Source: Nocardioides pantholopis (lineage in GTDB: Bacteria; Actinomycetota; Actinomycetes; Propionibacteriales; Nocardioidaceae). From it: a stretch of DNA of 64,000 bases. This document shows, in pieces, positions 12,633 through 20,244 of this stretch. The DNA lies in the NCBI RefSeq assembly GCF_003710085.1, contig NZ_CP033324.1:1-64000 (forward strand). Reading direction: 5' to 3'. Below the pieces are notes generated by a model. That model did no database searches and was not told where the DNA came from. It saw nothing but the letters and a program-made list of their open reading frames with translations. Position 1 is the first letter of the stretch. Each line of letters begins with the position of its first letter. Both the position numbers and the translations under genes were made by a program.

Positions 12633-12705
12633 GGGGCCTTGGCGCAATTGGTAGCGCACCTGCTTTGCAAGCAGGGGGTTAGGGGTTCGAGTCCCCTAGG
12701 CTCCA
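12633..12705 (+). tRNA. tRNA-Ala(TGC)
   Basis: Acceptor GGGGCCT pairs with AGGCTCC (one G-U pair), D arm GCGCAATTGGTAGCGC, anticodon loop TTTGCAA with TGC at 12666-12668, T arm AGGGGTTCGAGTCCCCT, discriminator A. CCA is not fully encoded (CCG follows). It decodes alanine GCN codons. The accessory island starts 37 bp downstream. Confidence 0.97.
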
Positions 12706-12714
12706 CCGACATAA

Positions 12715-12732
12715 CCCCAGGTCAGCCTGGGG
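12715..12732 (+). terminator. Hairpin after tRNA-Ala
   Basis: Perfect 7-bp stem CCCCAGG / CCTGGGG with TCAG loop, 9 bp after the tRNA. It is a likely processing or termination signal, although no T run follows. The decayed insertion sequence begins 10 bp further on. Confidence 0.5.
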
Positions 12733-12742
12733 TCGTGCTCAC

Positions 12743-14071
12743 TGAAGCGGCCCAAGTTCTCCGTCGCTCCTATACGGGTTGCGGCCCCGGTTGAGAGAGT
12801 CGCGTAGTGGGCTGCTCGAACTCCACTGGGCTCATCATCCCAAGGCCACCCCAAGGCTGCTGTGCAGGCGCCTGTTGTTGTGCCAGTCGACCCAGCCGGC
12901 GGTGGCGGCCTCGACGTCGCGGATGGTCCGGTAAGGACCGGTGTGGAAGACCGTGGTGCGGATGCACTCGGTTTTGTGAGCCCAATCACGCACCCGCCAG
13001 CGCATTCTCATACGCGTCGGCCACCGACCCGATCGACGGGCGGATGCCCTCGGAGGCGAGGTGATCGGTGAACGTGATGGAGGTGTACTGGGACCCGGTG
13101 TCGGCGTGGCCGATCCGTTCACCGCGCGCGATCGGGTTTCCTTCACGCCCGCGCTGCCACAGCGCCATCCGCACGGGCACGTCGACCAGCTCGACGGCCT
13201 TGGTGGGTGCCATGTCCAAGCGACGATCCTCTGGGCGAATACGTCGAGGACGAACGCGACGTAGACGAACCCCGCCCAGGTCCGGACGTAGGTGGCGTCC
13301 TGACCCAGGTCCTGTTCGCGCGACAGCGGTGAAATCACGGTCGAGCAGATCGTCGGCCCGGTTGCCGCCTTGGCCGGGATCGTGGTCCGGACCCCCTTCG
13401 AGCGTCGGATTCCGTGTAGGCCAAACGATCTCATCGCTCGGTAGACGCGTCCGGGCGAGGTCCCCGGCGCCGAGCGGCGCACGAGCGCGGTCATCTTCCG
13501 ACGCTCGTAGAGACCCTCGGGTGTCATCCGGCGCACGCCCCCCCGTGGTCGATCCGCCACGGCCGGTCGCGGACCTGGTCGAGGACCAGCGCATCGCTGA
13601 TCGTGCGGTCCGCGACCGGACGGTTGGTGCGCGCCCAGCCGCGTAGGTCCGCGCGGCGACCTGACAGCCCTGCTCACGCAGAAATCGGCAGGTCGATTCG
13701 ACCGCGTGGTCCTCAGCCGCGGCTCGTCGACGAACGCGACGATCAGCGATTGCGGGGGGCGAGTTCCCCGCGAAGAAAATCGAGGTCCTGCGCAGGATCT
13801 CGTTGTCCTCCTCGAGCCGGCGGACCTTGCCTTCAGTTCCCCGACCTCAGCGAGCTCCTCGCCCGCGGCGCCCTGGCGCGGCGCATCGTCTCCTTGCCTA
13901 GGCCCTCACGGCGTGCGACGGACTCAGCAGCCGCAGTCAGTGAGGGGTCCTCCGGCAGTTGCTCCAGGACCAGCCGCACGCACCGCTCCCTGATCTGCGG
14001 ATCGATCTTCTTCGGCATGGTTCGCATCCCTCCAACTCACAAGGATGCGGCATCAAACCTGGGGCGCTTCA
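12743..14071 (-). mobile_element. Decayed IS3-family insertion sequence
   Basis: About 1.33 kb bounded by imperfect terminal inverted repeats: TGAAGCGGCCCAAGTT at 12743-12758 and the complement of TGAAGCGCCCCAGGTT at 14056-14071 (14 of 16 match). Inside, on the minus strand, are pieces of IS3-type orfA and orfB. Flanking bases (TCAC left, CGCT right) show no target-site duplication. It is an old, immobile copy at the tRNA-proximal edge of the island. Confidence 0.85.
12770..14018 (-). pseudogene. IS3-family transposase orfA/orfB, frameshifted
   Basis: orfA starts at 14018 with MPKKIDPQIRERCVRLVLEQ, a typical helix-turn-helix leader, but loses frame after about 55 codons. orfB pieces appear in successive frames: TYVRTWAGFVYVAFVLDVFA (integrase core), then ADTGSQYTSITFTDHLASEG (second catalytic Asp), then TTVFHTGPYRTIRDVEAATA and GWVDWHNNRRLHSS, then MMSPVEFEQ near the end. 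At least three frame changes are needed to join them, and the segment around the third acidic residue is damaged. No functional DDE transposase can be made. Family is certain; exact joints are not. Confidence 0.88.
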
Positions 14072-14262
14072 CGCTAGCCGCTGCTCCCCGCCGGCGCCCG
14101 GCGGCTGGCGCGATTCCGGACGCGCATGACGGCGACCTCGTGGCGCCCCACCACGGGTGAGCGCCTTTGACCCCAGCCTTAGAGCCACGCCCTGACAAGT
14201 CCCTCCCGCGCCCCGTCCCGGTCGAGGTCACCCTCGATCGCACGGGCTCCTCTGGGAGACGA

Positions 14263-16164
14263 TCAGAGCCCGATGTGCTTCTTAAGGTCCTTGCACATCG
14301 CACGCCAGTTCTTCCTGACGATGCTGTCGTACTGGGCCCGCGTCATCTTGTCCTTGCCGTCCGTGCCTTTGGGGATACTGATGTCGGCGACGGGAACGAA
14401 CATCATCTTCTTGATCAGCGCGTGCTCGGCGGGCGTCGGCTTCCTGGTGCTCCGGCCCAAGTACTCGCTAACCGTCTCGTCCTTCTTCCGCCGGTTTGAC
14501 CCGACGGTCAGCACCCCGAGGTTCCCCATCATGCCCATTGGCCACGGGTCCGAGTTCTTGGTGATTTCCTGGAGGCGCTTGATCGGCAGCCAGTGCTCGA
14601 CGTCGAACTTGTGCGCCGCCTGGTCGGCGACGCTCACCTTCTTCGAGTAGACGAACTTGAGGAAGACCCGGTCGAAGGACGTCACGTTGCTGCGCCGGTG
14701 AGACACCTTCGCCGCTTGCTCGGTTTCCAGGGTCTTGATGGCTGCATCAAACGAGTTTGCATCGACGGGCGTCGCGTAGACCTTCGACGGCGCCGCGCCG
14801 TTCCAGACGCGCTCTGCGGCGTAGGTGTAGAGGGAGCCGCGCCAGTACTGACGGATGATGTCGTAGATGTAGTGCTGGGGTAGTGCTTCCTGGAACTTCT
14901 TCTTGAGGGCGGTCCGCACTGGTTCCGAGCCGCGGTCGGAGAACTTCTTCTTGTGGTCGAACAGGTTGGCGGCCACGGCAGCGATCATCGAGACGATCTG
15001 CAGCTCGCTGTGAGCCGGCGCCTCCGTGTCACTCACGAACTTGAAGGCAAGGTGTGGTTCGAGGCACTTGCTTACGAACTTGGCAGACTCGAGGACGGCC
15101 TTCTCGAACGCATCGACCTCAAGGTGTCCGGAGTTGTCGACCGGGAAGAACGTGTGGAGCTCGTTCATCTTGTCGAGCGTTCGGCCAAGCATTAGCGTCG
15201 CGAGCGGAAACGCGCCAGAGAGGTTGTTCCTCTTGGCGTCGGCCGCCGAGAAGAGCAGCGGGTACCGCTCACCCAGAACCTGGCTCAGGCCATGGAGGTA
15301 GTCGAACAGGCTATAGACCTGTCCGCCCCCGTTGTCGACGTCGAACCCCTCGTCCTCAAGCACTTTGTAGCGACGTGCGATCGCCGCTTGCACGTCGGTG
15401 TCCTTGACCGTGACTTGAGTCGACACCCAGGCGGCTGCAAACACCTCGTACTTCGAGAGGATGGTGCCTGCGGTATTGATCTTCTCGAAGATGTCGGGGA
15501 GGTTCGCTGGCGAGCCCTTGTAGACGAGCACTGGGATCTGGTAATTGCTGATGTCGACGCGCTTGCCGATGTACTGGATGAGCGCGCTAGCGGCTTGCTT
15601 GAGGGTCTTCTTAGACTGCGCGGAAATTTTGATCTCAAGGCCCGCGGCGACGCTATCCAGCAAGGTGTCGAAGTCGAATCCGCTAACTGGCTCGGGGACC
15701 TTGGTCTCACTCATCCAGCCCACGACGGCACTCATGAGCGCGTCAGCATCGATGCCGCCGCCGGCCTCGGCGTTGAGATCAGCGTGAAATGCGTCGAACT
15801 CGACACTTTCGACTGCTTCTTCCGTGGCGAAGGCCAAGGATTGGCGCAGGTGGCTCACGATCGCGTTCGTGCGCTGGAGGCCATCGATGATTCCGTAGAC
15901 GGTCGCATCGACCGTGCTGCCGTTGGGCAGCGTCACCTGCTTCTTCTGCCTGTGTTCGACTAGCAGCAGGGCCCCCATGGGAAAGCCCTTGAGAATGGAC
16001 GCGATGAGGTCCCGCTGCTTCTTCTCGGGCCAAACCAGTGATCTCTGGAACTGTGGAATCGAGAACACAACCGGGTTATTTGGGTCGACTTCAACGTTCC
16101 CGCTCGCGTCGTATCTCGCGGACTTCAACGTGGAAAGGTTCCAGAGCTTTGGCTCGGTGCTCAC
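14263..16164 (-). CDS. DUF262/HNH (GmrSD-like) defence protein
   Basis: A 633-residue protein. The N-terminal DUF262 domain contains IPQFQRSLVWPEKKQRDLI (from residue 36) and the nucleotide-handling motif DGLQR (94-98, usually DGQQR). The C-terminal DUF1524-type HNH region has DVEHWLPIKRL with His524, followed by MGNLGVLTVGSNRRKKD. This is the GmrS/GmrD layout in one chain; such proteins act as type IV restriction enzymes against modified phage DNA in studied cases. Substrate here is unknown. Base composition is visibly less GC-rich than core genes and codon choice differs, consistent with transfer. No internal stop or frameshift is seen, so it may be active. Confidence 0.82.
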   Translation of the reverse strand: MSTEPKLWNLSTLKSARYDASGNVEVDPNNPVVFSIPQFQRSLVWPEKKQRDLIASILKGFPMGALLLVEHRQKKQVTLPNGSTVDATVYGIIDGLQRTNAIVSHLRQSLAFATEEAVESVEFDAFHADLNAEAGGGIDADALMSAVVGWMSETKVPEPVSGFDFDTLLDSVAAGLEIKISAQSKKTLKQAASALIQYIGKRVDISNYQIPVLVYKGSPANLPDIFEKINTAGTILSKYEVFAAAWVSTQVTVKDTDVQAAIARRYKVLEDEGFDVDNGGGQVYSLFDYLHGLSQVLGERYPLLFSAADAKRNNLSGAFPLATLMLGRTLDKMNELHTFFPVDNSGHLEVDAFEKAVLESAKFVSKCLEPHLAFKFVSDTEAPAHSELQIVSMIAAVAANLFDHKKKFSDRGSEPVRTALKKKFQEALPQHYIYDIIRQYWRGSLYTYAAERVWNGAAPSKVYATPVDANSFDAAIKTLETEQAAKVSHRRSNVTSFDRVFLKFVYSKKVSVADQAAHKFDVEHWLPIKRLQEITKNSDPWPMGMMGNLGVLTVGSNRRKKDETVSEYLGRSTRKPTPAEHALIKKMMFVPVADISIPKGTDGKDKMTRAQYDSIVRKNWRAMCKDLKKHIGL

Positions 16165-16277
16165 TCATCCTCCTGGGGGTGCTCTATGGAGCCTAGACGC
16201 ATGAGCCGGTCTCCGCCTGAGCATTGGTCGCATGTAGACGCGGTTTGGGTCGTCTTGCCGGTCTGCGTCGGGAGTGC

Positions 16278-17192
16278 GTGATAGGCAGTGGCGTGCCGCA
16301 CCTAGATCTGGACAGCCTATCGCCGCTCCATGCCGAGAGACTCCAGTGGTCCCTCGACCGGGAGGACGAGGCAACAGGGTTTCCGCGGCCGCGCAGGGCG
16401 GATGTTTCACCTGTCCAGCCGACCGAAGGGGATCTTCAAACCGCGGGACGTGGAGTAGGCGGTCAGCATTCGGATCAACCTAGATAGTCCTTATCCAGAC
16501 GGTAACCTCTACGAGCGCGACGACGGGACCTGGCACTTCGCGTACCACCAGGAGAATGCATATCCAGGCCAGCGCGATCGTGAGTTTATCAATCCCGGGC
16601 TCATACGCTGTGTTGAGGACGGTGTTCCCGTAGGCGTGCTCCGCGAGCGCGTGTACTGAAGTATCCATCCGACCAGCCCGTGGGAACTGCCAGCCCGAGC
16701 ACCTCGTACTTGTCCCAATCCGCTCGATCCGATGACGCCGAGGAGACGCTTGGCGAAGAGCCTGGCCAATTCCGCAGGACGACTACGACGCCCGACAACG
16801 GGTGACTCGCCAGATCGTCGCTCGAAGGGGCCAGCAGGTGTTTCGGGCGTCGCTTCTGGCCGCATATGACGGCCAGTGCGCGGTTACGGACACCAGGACG
16901 GAGGCTGGGCTCGAAGCAGCTCACCTCCGTCCGTATCGCGTGCCGGCATCGAATGTCGTGACGAACGGCCTGCTGTTGCGAGCCGACATCCACACACGTT
17001 GTTCGATCTTGCGCTGCTCGCGATCGACCCGGTTCCTGCAGGGTTGTCCTCTCGAAGACAGTGGGTGACACCGAGTATCTGAAACTGAATGGCAAAGGAC
17101 TCCGACAGCTGTCCGATGAGTCACGCGCCGCTTCCTCCGAGGCTCTCGCCTCGGTATGGGACTACTTCAATGCGGCAGAACAGGCGCGATGA
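16278..17192 (+). pseudogene. HNH restriction endonuclease remnant with internal inversion
   Basis: Pieces of one HNH-type restriction protein can be read along the plus strand. They are LDSLSPLHAERLQWSLDRED, then RPKGIFKPRDVE ending at TAG 16456-16458, then SIRINLDSPYPDGNLYER through EDGVPVGVLRER, then the nuclease part CAVTDTRTEAGLEAAHLRPY with NGLLLRADIHT. The last pieces are LFDLALLAIDP and finally VGDTEYLKLNG to the TGA at 17190. Several frameshifts separate them, including a CA expansion near 16991-16998. Between about 16650 and 16726 the expected next segment KYEVLGLAVPTGWSDGYF occurs on the opposite strand, so this part is inverted. The gene cannot be functional. Confidence 0.8.
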
Positions 17193-17277
17193 TCGGTGCT
17201 ACTGCCCACCTGGATCTTGAGGCTGTAAAAATTCTGGGTTCTGGGACGCCTGAACACCAGCTGAGTAGTCTGCGGCG

Positions 17278-18042
17278 GTGATCGGAACGAGCAGCGGATC
17301 CTCTGAGTTCGAAGCGCTCCGCGCCGCGTTCCTCAAGGACCCGTCCCTCAGGACCGAGCTGGAGTGGGCCTACCGGCTCGCCGTTGAGAGTTACAACCCG
17401 TCTGATCGCGGCCTGCGATTCATCACCGGTGGCATCGGCGAGTGGATCATCACGCTGGCGGCCTACCGCGCAGGGCTGGTCACCATGCCCGATGGTCACA
17501 ACGCCGACGGCCACGACACTGCCTCGGTGCTTGCGGAGGCCAAGGGTCTCTGGTCGGTCAAGACCTCGTACCGGCGAGGCGGCAAGTTCACGATCACCAA
17601 CGGTCAGGGCGGGCCTGGCCTCGGCCTGGTGGTTGACACTGTCTTTTTGTCGCCCGATCTCCCCGGCATCGTGTACGTGAACCCCGAGGCTCATCCCGAG
17701 ATGGTTGAGGTGGTCGCCTGGCACAAGGACTCCACCAGCCTTACCAAGGCCGATGTCGCCGGGTTTGCGGTGCTGCACGCGGACTGCGTCATCCCGTTCA
17801 CCATGCCCGAGAACCCCGGAGCAGCGGTCAAGGACCCCGGCCTGGAGGCGGTACGCCTGATCGTGGACAACAGCAACTTCCCGCGCCTGCGCACGATGTT
17901 TGTAGACGTCGCGGCTGCATCGGCGGAGGACAAGTCGATCGTGGCTCAGATCCAGCAGGCGAAGAAACTTCACTCAGACGGCACGCTCAGCGACGAGCAA
18001 TTCGAGGCACTCGTCGGCAAACTCACCGGCCTCACTTCATAG
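17278..18042 (+). CDS. Putative restriction endonuclease
   Basis: A 254-residue protein I do not recognise by family. Features consistent with a PD-(D/E)XK nuclease: a helix with GGIGEWI (51-57), then D77 and D80, then E87-A-K89 followed by WSVKT, resembling the catalytic D...ExK arrangement. The last 30 residues (KKLHSDGTLSDEQFEALVGK) resemble a SHOCT-type oligomerisation tail. It is convergent with, and overlaps by 11 bp, a C5-cytosine methyltransferase gene followed by a Vsr gene, the standard setting for the cognate restriction enzyme. GTG 17278 is chosen; a later start is possible. Role is inferred mainly from context. Confidence 0.55.
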   Translation: MIGTSSGSSEFEALRAAFLKDPSLRTELEWAYRLAVESYNPSDRGLRFITGGIGEWIITLAAYRAGLVTMPDGHNADGHDTASVLAEAKGLWSVKTSYRRGGKFTITNGQGGPGLGLVVDTVFLSPDLPGIVYVNPEAHPEMVEVVAWHKDSTSLTKADVAGFAVLHADCVIPFTMPENPGAAVKDPGLEAVRLIVDNSNFPRLRTMFVDVAAASAEDKSIVAQIQQAKKLHSDGTLSDEQFEALVGKLTGLTS

Positions 18043-19417
18043 AGCCAAGGATCTCGTCCGGGCTCGGCGGGGCGCCTGTCACAGCGGCGATGATCCTTCG
18101 TCCCGCGGCGGTGTGCTTGAGTACGTCCTCGTCTCGCATGACGTGCTCACGCATTACGTGCCAGACCGCACCGACGTTCACACCGTTGCCCATTTGCTTG
18201 TACGAAGCGGCGGGGCGCTGGTCGCCGAAGTCGAACCAGTCGGGTAGACCCTGCAGCCGTGCAGTCTCCCGAGGGGAGAGACGACGTCGGCGAGGACCGA
18301 TGATAGACGTCTGCGTGATCGCGACCAGGGCAGGCAGATAGGTCGGCCGCTTGGCCCGAATCCCGCTCGGACGGAAGTGCATGACGGTGTCCCACAGGCG
18401 CGGGGTGTCCTGGGCCTGCCACTCCAACTTCCGGCGGGAGGGCGGGAAGTCCGTGTAGATGTTCCACTTCCTCGCCCATACGTCGATCCACCCGCGGTGT
18501 CGGGCGTACAGGTCGTAGTTCTTGGCCAGGTGACCCGCCTTCCACTTAGGAAGCGTCGGATCGTCCTCCATGAGGTCGCGGTAGCCGGGCACGAACCCGA
18601 AGTGCTTGACCACGCGGTTGTGCTCAGTCCACGCGTCGGCCCAGATCGGGAACCCGGGCGGACGTCGGCCTTCGGTCGCCTCGTACCAGTGCTGGACCCA
18701 TTCATCCCATGCGTTGATCCACGACTGCTCCGCGGGGGTGAGGTCGCAGCCGGCGATGTTGTGTGAGTCGTCCAGCAGATCCTCGAGGTGCCATTCCTGC
18801 GGCCCCCACCCGTCGATGCTGTCGCCTGGCAGTGCCACCGGGTGGACGGGCAAGCCTTCGCCGATGCCCTCAGGGTTGTGAGTGGCGGTGATGAATACCC
18901 GCTCGCGGACCTGCGGGCGCCCACCCCGCTCGGGTGGGAGCAGGTGTGGAGAGAAGATCGCGGGAGTCTCGGACACGCGGTAACCCTCGTCCTGCAAGGT
19001 CTCGATGATGACATCCCACTCGTGGATGTGACGAGGTCCCGCGAGGTTCCGAACATTCTCCAACAGCACCACCTTGGGGTGGTGTGCCTCAATGATCGAG
19101 GCGATGTTCCAGAACAGGGTTCCGCGAGTCTCGTCCATACCGTGCTGGGCGCCTGACTTGCTGAACGGCTGGCAGGGGAATCCAGCGGCCAGAACGTCAT
19201 GGGCGGGGACCTTCATCAGACCCTCGTCCTTGTCGGCGTCCTTCGTTATGTCGCCGAGCGCCGGGTGCCCCCAGTTGCGCTCGTAGACAGAGGCGGCTGC
19301 CTTGTCGACCTCAACCGCATACACGCACTTTCCGCCATACGAGGCGAGCGCGGCATGGAACCCACCCACCCCTGCGAACAGGTCAATGAATCGGAACGTC
19401 GGCGAACTCGCGGGCAT
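18032..19417 (-). CDS. DNA (cytosine-5) methyltransferase
   Basis: Transfers methyl from S-adenosylmethionine to C5 of cytosine, protecting host DNA in a restriction system. The 461-residue protein has motif I FIDLFAGVGGF (10-20), motif IV GFPCQPFSKSG with catalytic Cys82, motif VI ENV (120-122), motif VIII QVRERVFI (169-176), a long target-recognition region (about 215-380) and motif X near KQMGNGVNVG. ATG 19417 is chosen because it puts motif I at the usual distance from the N-terminus; an in-frame extension to 19660 has no family support. Its 3' end overlaps the candidate nuclease and its 5' end faces vsr. Confidence 0.93.
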   Translation of the reverse strand: MPASSPTFRFIDLFAGVGGFHAALASYGGKCVYAVEVDKAAASVYERNWGHPALGDITKDADKDEGLMKVPAHDVLAAGFPCQPFSKSGAQHGMDETRGTLFWNIASIIEAHHPKVVLLENVRNLAGPRHIHEWDVIIETLQDEGYRVSETPAIFSPHLLPPERGGRPQVRERVFITATHNPEGIGEGLPVHPVALPGDSIDGWGPQEWHLEDLLDDSHNIAGCDLTPAEQSWINAWDEWVQHWYEATEGRRPPGFPIWADAWTEHNRVVKHFGFVPGYRDLMEDDPTLPKWKAGHLAKNYDLYARHRGWIDVWARKWNIYTDFPPSRRKLEWQAQDTPRLWDTVMHFRPSGIRAKRPTYLPALVAITQTSIIGPRRRRLSPRETARLQGLPDWFDFGDQRPAASYKQMGNGVNVGAVWHVMREHVMRDEDVLKHTAAGRRIIAAVTGAPPSPDEILGSMK

Positions 19418-19493
19418 GGCCCATAGCTTACGGTCCCGACCATCGACAGGAGGCATTAACCCGGGCGTGTCGTTCGAGCAAGTGTTCGATGTC

Positions 19494-19973
19494 ATGTCGA
19501 GGCATACTGCAGGCGTGAGCCGCACCGCCTGGGCACGGGCCAACCGCCGAACCGACACGAAGCCGGAACTGGCGCTCCGCTCCGAGTTGCACCGGCGCGG
19601 CTTCCGGTTCCGCAAGGACCTCCGTCTCGACCTTGGCACGATCAACCCGCGCCCGGACATCGTGTTTACCCGCGCGAAGGTGGCCGTGTTCGTGGACGGG
19701 TGCTTCTGGCACTGCTGTCCGGACCACGGCAGGCCGCCGACTCAGAACACCGGGTACTGGGGCCCGAAACTGGCTCGCAACGTCGAACGAGACCGGCTCT
19801 ACGACAGCGCCCTTCGTGAGGCCGGCTGGTCCCTGGTGCGGGTGTGGGAGCACGTCCCGGTGACGGAGGCGGCTGATGTGGTGGAGCGGGTCTGTTCTGC
19901 ATCACGACTGACTTATCCAATGTCCGCTGGCCGGCGGCCGGCGGGCGAGCACCGTCCACACCGACACCCCTAG
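19494..19973 (+). CDS. vsr: Very short patch repair endonuclease (Vsr)
   Basis: Nicks DNA beside T:G mismatches that arise when 5-methylcytosine deaminates, so it travels with C5 methyltransferases. Of 159 residues, the core runs from RANRRTDTKPELALRSELHR through RPDIVFTRAKVAVFVDGCFW and CCPDHGRPP to GWSLVRVWEHVP. These contain the catalytic Asp in the VDGCFWH loop and the zinc-ligand Cys/His residues of the family. ATG 19494 or GTG 19515 could be the start; GAGG at 19499-19502 suits the latter. The C-terminal tail after about residue 130 is Arg/Pro-rich and unlike the family. Confidence 0.9.
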   Translation: MSRHTAGVSRTAWARANRRTDTKPELALRSELHRRGFRFRKDLRLDLGTINPRPDIVFTRAKVAVFVDGCFWHCCPDHGRPPTQNTGYWGPKLARNVERDRLYDSALREAGWSLVRVWEHVPVTEAADVVERVCSASRLTYPMSAGRRPAGEHRPHRHP

Positions 19974-20109
19974 GCAGCATGGCAACGCCTGGCTCGGGCG
20001 ACGCCTTGACTGTCCGTACGAGGAGTTGACATCGGACACCTGAAAGAGAAGCGGCCACCTCCTAGCCACGACGCAGCCATGGATCGGGCCGCGAGCAAGT
20101 TGATCGGAT

Positions 20110-20173
20110 GGGTGGCCGATCACGCCACCCCCGGGTCGGCCCAGGCAGGCGACAGGTGCAGGTGCCTGTCGCC
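20110..20173. other. Paired hairpins at the right edge of the island
   Basis: Two stem-loops follow each other in the gap between vsr and the SURF1 gene: GGGTGGC / GCCACCC (20110-20130) and GGCGACAGG / CCTGTCGCC (20148-20173, 8-nt loop). They may be terminators. No copy of the tRNA-Ala 3' end is present here, so this is not a visible attachment site. Confidence 0.4.
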
Positions 20174-20232
20174 CTGCGTGACCCGGCTCCCACGGCGTCG
20201 CCCCGGAAGCGCGCCGGCCGTGGCGCCGCTCG

Positions 20233-20238
20233 TACCAT
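20233..20238 (+). promoter_or_regulatory. -10 box of the SURF1 gene, leaderless start
   Basis: TACCAT, 6 nt, then GTG 20245. No Shine-Dalgarno sequence precedes the start. Confidence 0.5.
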
Positions 20239-20244
20239 GAGAGC

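Noticed and set aside
12633..12728. tRNA-Ala as an integrase attachment site for the island
   Set aside because: I looked for a copy of the tRNA 3' end at 19974-20244 and saw none, and no integrase gene is in the island.
13061..13646. Plus-strand open frames inside the insertion sequence
   Set aside because: They are antisense to recognisable transposase fragments and show no protein family.
16165..16277. A gene between the DUF262 protein and the HNH remnant
   Set aside because: The 113 bp hold no frame with coding character; it is probably a divergent promoter region.
16802..17068. A short intact HNH protein
   Set aside because: The frame ends right after the ADIHT motif through a CA expansion; the matching continuation is in another frame, so it is part of a pseudogene.
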